A model generated the notes under the pieces. The model worked only from the letters and a program-made list of their open reading frames with translations. It did no database searches and was not told the origin of the DNA. A stretch of DNA of 64,000 nucleotides from Deinococcus ficus (GTDB lineage: Bacteria; Deinococcota; Deinococci; Deinococcales; Deinococcaceae). This document shows positions 44,236-50,024 of the stretch, in pieces (within the stretch, counting starts at the first letter, position 1; each line of letters begins with the position of its first letter). Location: the NCBI RefSeq assembly GCF_003444775.1, contig NZ_CP021083.1:1-64000 (forward strand), read 5' to 3'. Position numbers and translations under genes: made by a program.

Positions 44236-44285
44236 TGGAGCGGGCCGCCGGACTCGAACCGGCGAGTGGCCTGCGATCAGCCCGC
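44236..44285 (-). ncRNA. tRNA-like minihelix (tRNA remnant or minimal tRNA-like RNA)
   Basis: Reading the minus strand from 44285: GCGGGCT, a 15-nt linker, a canonical T arm (GCCGG-TTCGAGT-CCGGC), then GGCCCGC, one discriminator base T and encoded CCA (44238-44236). GCGGGCT pairs with GGCCCGC over 7 bp with one G-U. D and anticodon arms are absent and no alternative 5' half is found within 120 nt. It may be a deleted tRNA gene or an integration scar; an expressed minihelix cannot be excluded. Confidence 0.5.
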
Positions 44286-44310
44286 ACATGCGTGCTGCCA
44301 GGGGGCGCGT

Positions 44311-44357
44311 GACCTGAAACCTGACGGCCACACCACCGTGGCCGCCCGGTTCAGGTC
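44311..44357 (-). repeat. Long imperfect hairpin beyond the KGG-protein gene
   Basis: Outer arms GACCTGAA (44311-44318) and TTCAGGTC (44350-44357) enclose an inner perfect stem CGGCCAC (44325-44331) and GTGGCCG (44338-44344). It starts 17 nt past the stop of the minus-strand stress protein gene and so may be its terminator. Confidence 0.6.
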
Positions 44358-44373
44358 TCGTCGGTTGCCGGGC

Positions 44374-44871
44374 TCAGTCGTTCTTGTGGCTCTGGCGTCC
44401 GGCTTCGGCATGCTGCTCACTGGAGCCGCCGCGCTGGCCGCCCCCACTGTTGCCCCCGCCGCCACCACCCTGGCCGCCGCTATTTCCGCCGCCACCCTGG
44501 CCCCCGCCGCTGTTCCCACCGCCCTGGCCGCCACCACCCTGGTTGCCGCCCTGACCGCCGCCGTTGCCGCCACCGCCGTTCCCGCCGCCGTGGGAGGCCT
44601 CGCCCCCCTTGCGGCCGATCTCGGCCATGTGCTCACGGTCCTGGCTGACGGCCTCGCCGCCCTTGCGGCCGGCCTCGCGGGCTTCCTCGGATGTGAACTC
44701 GTGGGCGTTGCCGCTCTCGTGCGCGGCGCGTCCACCCTCGCTGGCGATCTCGCGCTGACGCTCGGGATCCATCCCGGCGAACCCGCGTCCGCCGTTTCCG
44801 CCACCGCCACCATTGTTGCCACCGTTGCCGTTGTTGCCGCCGCCGTTATTTCCACCGTTGTTGCCAGCCAT
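44374..44871 (-). CDS. Glycine-rich KGG-repeat stress protein
   Basis: A 165-aa low-complexity protein. Gly/Asn runs at both ends surround a central part (residues ~30-95) with three KGG-type repeats (EIASEGGRAAHES, EAGRKGGEAV, EIGRKGGEAS), as in GsiB-like and plant LEA-group hydrophilins. Such proteins build up in desiccation, salt or general stress. ATG 44871 follows AAGGAGG. Length and repeat content make it a hydrophilin; function is from family. Confidence 0.85.
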   Translation of the reverse strand: MAGNNGGNNGGGNNGNGGNNGGGGGNGGRGFAGMDPERQREIASEGGRAAHESGNAHEFTSEEAREAGRKGGEAVSQDREHMAEIGRKGGEASHGGGNGGGGNGGGQGGNQGGGGQGGGNSGGGQGGGGNSGGQGGGGGGNSGGGQRGGSSEQHAEAGRQSHKND

Positions 44872-45215
44872 TTCGTTGCCTCCTTGGGAGCAGTGTCCCG
44901 GTGTGAGTACCCGCGGCTTTCACGGGCCACGCCCAATCTCCCCCCTGAGTCCGCCCCGGCGATGACAGGCGGCGTAAGAGGGGCGGGACGCAATCTGCGC
45001 TCCCCTCCCGAATTGGGTGAAGTTCTCTTTACGCGCTCTCCGGCCCCTCCGGCCCTCGCCCCTGAACGGCCTCCCCGGTTCAGCTGTCCTGGGTTCAAGC
45101 GGCCTCGGCCTCTTCAGGTTCCGCTGGGGGAATTCACATCTGTACGTTGAATCGTCCTAACGCCTTCGCGCTCAACTCTGGCCTGATGGGAACAGAGGGA
45201 CCGGAGAATCCGTTC
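44872..45215. other. Divergent intergenic region
   Basis: 344 nt between the KGG-protein gene (-) and the GH1-RmlD gene (+). A slightly AT-richer stretch is at 45007-45035. No clear promoter, repeat or gene is visible. An in-frame upstream TTG at 45147 would extend the plus-strand gene by 23 codons but lacks a ribosome site. Confidence 0.45.
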
Positions 45216-47468
45216 ATGTTGCTGTTTCCGCCCGACCCGTTCCAAGGCGCTCCCGCCCCGCCCCGTCCCCTGGCCCTGTGGGCCGGGGTGGAACCCACGG
45301 TCAGCCGGGTGGGGGACGACCTGATGGACCAGCTCGCCCTGAGCGGGTTCGACACGCGGCTGGAGGACGTGGACCGCCTCGCGTCGCTGGGCGTGCAGGC
45401 GGTTCGCTTCCCGCTGCTGTGGGAGCGCACGGCGCCGGACGGCCTGGACCGGGCCGACTGGCGCTGGGCCGACGCCCGGCTCGCCCGCCTGACTGAGCGG
45501 GGCGTGGCCCCGATCCTGGGTCTGGTGCATCACGGCAGCGGGCCGGTGCACACCAACCTGCTGGACCCGGGCTTCGAGCAGGGCCTGACCGAGTACGCCC
45601 GGGCGGTCGCGCAGCGGTACACGGACGTGACCGCCTTCACGCCCGTGAACGAGCCGCTGACCACCGCCCGGTTTTCCGGCCTGTACGGTCACTGGTACCC
45701 GCACGGCCGGGACGAGCAGAGTTTCTGGTTGGCGCTGAAGCACGAGCTGCGCGCCACGGTACTGAGCATGCAGGCGATCCGGGAGGTGACCCCCAACGCG
45801 CAGCTCGTGCAGACCGAGGACCTGGGCCGCGTGTTCAGCACGCCGCTGCTGGCCGATCAGGCCGAGTTCGAGAACGAGCGGCGCTGGCTGACCTTCGACC
45901 TGCTGCTCGGGCGGGTCACGCCCGACCATCCCATGTGGGGCTACCTGCTGTGGTGCGGCGCGACGCCCGGGGAACTGGAATGGTTCCAGGAGCACCGCTG
46001 CCCGCCGGACGTGCTGGGCCTGAACGTGTACGTCACCAGCGAACGCTTCCTGGACGAGCGGGTGGAGCGCTACCCCAACCACGCGCACGGCAGCAACGGG
46101 CGCGTCACGTACGCGGACGTGGAGGCGGTGCGGGTGCGCGGCGCGCGCCTGGGCGTGTGCCTGGAACGCCTGCGTGAAGCGCACGCCCGGTACGGCCTGC
46201 CGCTCGCGATCACGGAAACACACCTGGACTGCACCCGCGAGGAACAGCTGCGCTGGCTGCTGGACTGCTGGCAGGATGCCCGGCAGGCCCGGGAGGAAGG
46301 CGTGGACGTGCGGGCCCTGACCGCCTGGGCGGCCTTCGGCGCGTACGAGTGGAACAGCCTGCTGACCCGCCGGGACGGTTACTACGAGAGCGGCCTGTGG
46401 GACGTGCGCGCCCCCGTGCCCCGCCCGACGGCCCTGGTGACCCTGGCGCGGGAACTGGCGGCCGGGCAGGCGCCGTCCCACCCGGTGCTGGCCGGCCCGG
46501 GCTGGTGGCGCCGCCCTGGACGGCTGCTGTACCCGCCGGAAGGCGAGGTGACCGGGGAGGACGTGCAGGGTCCGCCCATCCTGATCACCGGCGCGACCGG
46601 CACGCTGGGACAGGCCTTCGCGCGGGCCTGCGTGGAGCGGGGCCTGCCGCACGTGCTGTGCTCCCGCGCGCAACTGGACATCGCCGACCCGGCCTCCGTG
46701 CGCTCCGCATTGGATCACTGGCGGCCCTGGGCAGTCATCAACGCTGCCGGGTACGTGCGGGTGGACGACGCCGAGGGGGACCCGCGCAACGAACGGGAGA
46801 ACGCGCACGGGCCGGCCGTCCTGGCCCGCGCCTGCGCCGGGCGGGGCGTCTCGCTGCTGACCTTCTCCAGCGACCTGGTGTTCGACGGCCGCAAGGACGG
46901 CCCTTACGTGGAAGGGGACCGGCCGCACCCTCTGAACGCCTATGGCCGCAGCAAATGCCAGGCGGAGGCGGCGGTCCTCGCGTCCCATCCGGGCGCGCTG
47001 GTCGTGCGCACCAGCGCCTTCTTCGGACCCTGGGACGAGCACAACTTCGCGCACGTGGTGCGCCGGGAGCTGAGCGCCGGGCGGCGCATGCCGGTCGCCA
47101 GTGACCAGACCGTGTCCCCCACCTACGTGCCGCACCTGACCCGCGCCGCGCTGGACCTGCTGATCGACGGCGCGGCGGGCGTGTGGCATCTGGCAAACCG
47201 GGGCGCCGTGACCTGGGCCGCATGGGCGCGGCAGGTGGCCGACCTGCTGGACCTGGACGCCGGCCTGCTGGACGCCGTGCCCGCCGCGCGCCTGGGCCAG
47301 CGGGCTGCGCGGCCCCGTCAGAGCGTGCTGGACAGTGAACGCGCCTGGCTGATGCCGGACTTCGAGTGCGCCCTGCGGCAGTGGCAGGCCGAGGCCCCGC
47401 CCCTTCCCGCCCCGGACCGCTGGGATGGGCAGCGCGAGCGGACCCGGGCCGGTTCCCTCAGGGTGTAA
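45216..47468 (+). CDS. Fusion of GH1-like glycosidase and RmlD-like sugar-nucleotide reductase
   Basis: A 750-aa cytoplasmic protein. Residues ~15-420 resemble family 1 glycoside hydrolases, with the acid/base Glu in FTPVNEPLT and the nucleophile Glu in ITETHLD. Residues ~445-735 are an RmlD/SDR domain with GATGTLGQAF and the Y-x3-K in NAYGRSKCQAE; RmlD enzymes reduce dTDP-4-dehydrorhamnose. ATG 45216 has GGAG 9 nt upstream. The GH1 part may act as a transglycosidase or binding module. The fusion fits surface-sugar synthesis together with the rmlA and glf genes further on. Confidence 0.87.
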   Translation: MLLFPPDPFQGAPAPPRPLALWAGVEPTVSRVGDDLMDQLALSGFDTRLEDVDRLASLGVQAVRFPLLWERTAPDGLDRADWRWADARLARLTERGVAPILGLVHHGSGPVHTNLLDPGFEQGLTEYARAVAQRYTDVTAFTPVNEPLTTARFSGLYGHWYPHGRDEQSFWLALKHELRATVLSMQAIREVTPNAQLVQTEDLGRVFSTPLLADQAEFENERRWLTFDLLLGRVTPDHPMWGYLLWCGATPGELEWFQEHRCPPDVLGLNVYVTSERFLDERVERYPNHAHGSNGRVTYADVEAVRVRGARLGVCLERLREAHARYGLPLAITETHLDCTREEQLRWLLDCWQDARQAREEGVDVRALTAWAAFGAYEWNSLLTRRDGYYESGLWDVRAPVPRPTALVTLARELAAGQAPSHPVLAGPGWWRRPGRLLYPPEGEVTGEDVQGPPILITGATGTLGQAFARACVERGLPHVLCSRAQLDIADPASVRSALDHWRPWAVINAAGYVRVDDAEGDPRNERENAHGPAVLARACAGRGVSLLTFSSDLVFDGRKDGPYVEGDRPHPLNAYGRSKCQAEAAVLASHPGALVVRTSAFFGPWDEHNFAHVVRRELSAGRRMPVASDQTVSPTYVPHLTRAALDLLIDGAAGVWHLANRGAVTWAAWARQVADLLDLDAGLLDAVPAARLGQRAARPRQSVLDSERAWLMPDFECALRQWQAEAPPLPAPDRWDGQRERTRAGSLRV

Positions 47469-47494
47469 GCCGACGGACCCAGGGTTGGGACGGC

Positions 47495-48697
47495 TCAGCC
47501 CGGGCGCGGCGCCTTGGGCCAGGCGAACCAGAAGGTGGCGCCCTGGTCCACCTTCCCTTCCGCCCAGGCGCGGCCGCCGCAGCGTTCGCACAGCTGCCGC
47601 ACGACCGCCAGCCCCAGGCCGGTGCCCTCGTACGTTTCCGGGGCGTGCAGGCGGCCGAACAGTTCGAAGATGCGGTCTTTCTGGCGCATGTTGAAGCCCA
47701 CGCCGTTGTCCTGAAGGCCCACCCAGTACTCCGTGCCGGTCTCCTGCAGCAGGAAGCGCAGTTCGGCGGTGGCGCGTGGCCGGGTGAACTTCAGGGCGTT
47801 CGTGACGTATTCGTGCAAGATCAGGCGCAGGACCTGGACGTCCCCCTGCACCGTGGGCAGGGCGGTGGGCGTGACCTGAACGTGGCGGCCGGCGGTCTGC
47901 GCCGCCGTGTCGCGCAGCACGTCGCGCAGCACCCGGTTGAGGTCCACGGCGCGCACCCGCGTCCGCATGGCGCGGGCCTGCATGTACCCCTTGACGGCAT
48001 CCAGGACGGTCTGCGTCTGGTGCAGGGCCGCGCTGGCGTCCCCCAGCATCCCCTGACGCTTGTCAGGGTCGGTCTCGGTGCCGGCCTGCGTCAGCAGGGT
48101 CTGGGCGCGGTCCACGGCGCCGCTCAGGATCCGTTCGGAGGTCAGGGTCAGCATCCGGAATTCCTCGCCGAGCTGGCGGTGCCGGGCGGCGAGCTGCTGC
48201 AGGTGAAGGTCCTGCTGCTGCGTGGTTTCCAGCAGCACCTGATGCGCGGCTTTGAAGGCGCTGACGTCCGTGACGCTGATCTGGCACAGCGGCTCCCCCT
48301 CGCCGTCACGGAGGTGCGGGGCCGCGGTGAGCAGAACGTGCAGGGGCGTACCCTGAGGCGCGGCGAGCTGCACTTCGGCCGTCTGGCGGCCCTGTCCGCC
48401 GAAGACCCGGCCCAGCAGGGCCGCCAGCGCCGCCTGGCTGGACGGGGCGACCGACGCGGACAGCGGGCGGCCTTTGAGGACGTGCGCACCTGAGCCCAGC
48501 AGGGCCGCGCCGGCCAGGTTGGCCTGCACGATCCGGCCCTGCGGCGTCACGAGAAACGCGGCCTGGGGCGCTTCGAGGAACAGGGCGAGGGTCTGCTCGG
48601 CCGAGGCCTGAAGGGCCTGGATGCGGGCTTCGAGCACCGTGATCTGGTCATCGGCCACGGCCGGGGCAGACCCGGAGGGGAGGGCGTCCCGCGTCAT
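47495..48697 (-). CDS. PAS-containing sensor histidine kinase-like protein
   Basis: A 400-aa soluble protein. A PAS domain covers residues ~25-140 (FLEAPQAAFLVTPQGRIVQANLAGAALLG), then a helical segment with coiled-coil character, and a HATPase domain from ~290 with N-box HEYVTNALKF, G1 DNGVGFNM, F-box IFELFGRLH and G2 GTGLGLAVV. I do not see a standard phospho-accepting H-box, so autophosphorylation is doubtful. ATG 48697 follows GGAAGG. No response regulator is adjacent. Confidence 0.82.
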   Translation of the reverse strand: MTRDALPSGSAPAVADDQITVLEARIQALQASAEQTLALFLEAPQAAFLVTPQGRIVQANLAGAALLGSGAHVLKGRPLSASVAPSSQAALAALLGRVFGGQGRQTAEVQLAAPQGTPLHVLLTAAPHLRDGEGEPLCQISVTDVSAFKAAHQVLLETTQQQDLHLQQLAARHRQLGEEFRMLTLTSERILSGAVDRAQTLLTQAGTETDPDKRQGMLGDASAALHQTQTVLDAVKGYMQARAMRTRVRAVDLNRVLRDVLRDTAAQTAGRHVQVTPTALPTVQGDVQVLRLILHEYVTNALKFTRPRATAELRFLLQETGTEYWVGLQDNGVGFNMRQKDRIFELFGRLHAPETYEGTGLGLAVVRQLCERCGGRAWAEGKVDQGATFWFAWPKAPRPG

Positions 48698-49297
48698 GAC
48701 TGGCCTTCCACAGTGAATAGCTGGTTCGGGGTAAGAGGCTGGGTCTGACGGTGGGCCCGGAGGGTGAGGAGGGGAATGCCGGTGTGCCCGGCCCGGTCGG
48801 GGGCCCATGTCAGTCTCTGCATCGTGCGCCTGTTCATGTTCAGTCTCCCGGAACGGGGGGCCGCCCTGTGGCTGCCGGTGCCCTGCTCGTCCTGTTCTGC
48901 TTCCGTCTGCTTGGAGCGACCTCTGCACTTTCGTGCGGGAAGCTGTTCGGTTCATGAGGGAGACGTGGCCGGATCTACACCTGAGTGTTTGGTCGTTCTT
49001 GATTTTAATGAAGACATCTTCATTTTCTGGGGTTGCCGCCGCTGAGGATGCGTGAGGCAGGCGTCTCAGGCGACGTTGCCCTTATCGGAGCATGCTTATC
49101 TATCAGAATGTAGTTGCAATGAAGGATTCTTGTGTCTTCCCTCAGACGGTCACCGGATTTCCCGAATGCGCGGTGCGGTTCCCTCCATCTGCCCGGGAGG
49201 GCCCGGCTCCACAGTAGGGGCGTCACCTCACCCTGGCCACGCTCGCCCTGGAGTCCTGCCCCGCCGACCCGCACGGCGATTCCCTCCGGGAGGCCCC
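48698..49297. other. 600-nt intergenic region with an AT-richer part and a palindrome
   Basis: No supported gene; small frames at 48751-49055 (+) and 49020-49274 (-) lack start signals and family resemblance. The stretch 48960-49130 is much less GC-rich than the rest and holds the palindrome at 49007-49024. It may be foreign DNA or a complex promoter. Confidence 0.5.
49007..49024. promoter_or_regulatory. Palindrome AATGAAGACATCTTCATT (shared motif, copy 1)
   Basis: An 8-2-8 perfect inverted repeat. The core TGAAGACRTCTTCA recurs at 61680-61693. Both copies are intergenic, about 215-275 nt before a plus-strand gene. A DNA-binding site for one regulator is likely. Confidence 0.5.
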
Positions 49298-49708
49298 ATG
49301 ATGCGCCCGCTGCTGTCCCGAAGACCGCTCTCCCTGAGCGTGCACGCCCACATCGACTTCGTGTCCGTGGTCGTCATGCTGCTCGCACCTCGCCTCCTGC
49401 GGTTGCAGCCGGCCAGCGTGGCCGTTTCGGCGGGCCTGGCTGGCGCAGGCCTGCTGATCGGATCGGCCACCGACTACCCCTACCCGGTCCACCGGTCCCG
49501 TGACCTGACGCCCGCGCGGCACCGCCAGCTGGAACGCCTGAGTTTTCCCGTGCTGCTGGTCCTGCTGATCGGCACGGGCCGCCTGGCCCGGCGTGCGGAC
49601 CGCACGTACTTCCTCATGGTGCTGCTCGCGTATGGTCTCACGCACGGCCTCACCGACTGGCCGCATGCCGCTCCAAACCACCACCCGGGGCTGAAGGGAG
49701 CCGGTTAG
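49298..49708 (+). CDS. Small integral membrane protein, hypothetical
   Basis: A 136-aa protein with four predicted helices (residues ~17-35, ~40-55, ~83-97, ~105-120). Conserved-looking features are HIDFVSVVVMLLAPRLL and SATDYPYPVHRSRDLTPARHRQLERLS. The start is ATG 49298 with GGGAGG upstream. Family not recognised. It lies upstream of the cyanophycin genes with a 199-nt gap containing RNA hairpins, so it is probably a separate transcript. Confidence 0.65.
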   Translation: MMRPLLSRRPLSLSVHAHIDFVSVVVMLLAPRLLRLQPASVAVSAGLAGAGLLIGSATDYPYPVHRSRDLTPARHRQLERLSFPVLLVLLIGTGRLARRADRTYFLMVLLAYGLTHGLTDWPHAAPNHHPGLKGAG

Positions 49709-49789
49709 GGCCTGATCACCACGCCTCTCCTGGTCCTCTGACGCCCGGCCGGACGGGCCCCGGCCGCGCAGATGAAGGCGCGTTCACGC

Positions 49790-49894
49790 GGCTCTCGCAG
49801 AGTGATCGCTTTGGCGAAACCCGGCGAGAGCCAAACGGAAAAAACCGGCCCAGCCGGCGCCCTACCTTTCCTCCAGACCACCTCAGGCGTGGTC
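49790..49894 (+). promoter_or_regulatory. Structured leader upstream of cphA (candidate cis-regulatory RNA)
   Basis: Three hairpins in ~105 nt: GGCTCTCGC (49790-49798) with GCGAGAGCC (49824-49832), enclosing TCGC-TTTG-GCGA (49806-49817); CCGGC-CCA-GCCGG (49845-49857); and GACCAC (49876-49881) with GTGGTC (49889-49894). The last ends just before the AGGAG of the 49908 start. It does not match riboswitch classes I know by sequence. Confidence 0.45.
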
Positions 49895-49907
49895 CAGGAG
49901 ACCCCAC

Positions 49908-50012
49908 ATGACCCAATCCATGCCTTCCCTGGGCGCGCTTTCCAGCGCGCCCGGCACCTCATCTCCTCAGCGGGTGCTGGAAAAACAGATCTACCGCGGC
50001 CCCAACATCTAA
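49908..50012 (+). pseudogene. Detached N-terminal segment of cphA ended by an in-frame TAA
   Basis: ATG 49908 (AGGAG upstream) starts a 34-codon frame ending RVLEKQIYRGPNI then TAA at 50010-50012. The same frame continues without a break into cphA as GYDPMIRFQLDLG. In cyanophycin synthetases this region is continuous, reading like VYVGPNVYASFPVIR with Tyr at the stop position. One base change (TAC or TAT to TAA), a sequencing error or readthrough would explain it. Confidence 0.75.
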
Positions 50013-50024
50013 GGCTATGACCCC

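Noticed and set aside
44225..44360. A complete tRNA (including class II or Sec types) around the T-arm sequence
   Set aside because: I searched the minus strand about 120 nt upstream for a 5' acceptor matching GGCCCGC with D and anticodon arms. Only the GCGGGCT 40 nt away fits, leaving no room for those arms.
48751..49055. Overlapping small plus-strand frames after the sensor kinase
   Set aside because: Three frames overlap, none has a start signal or family match, and they cross the palindrome region.
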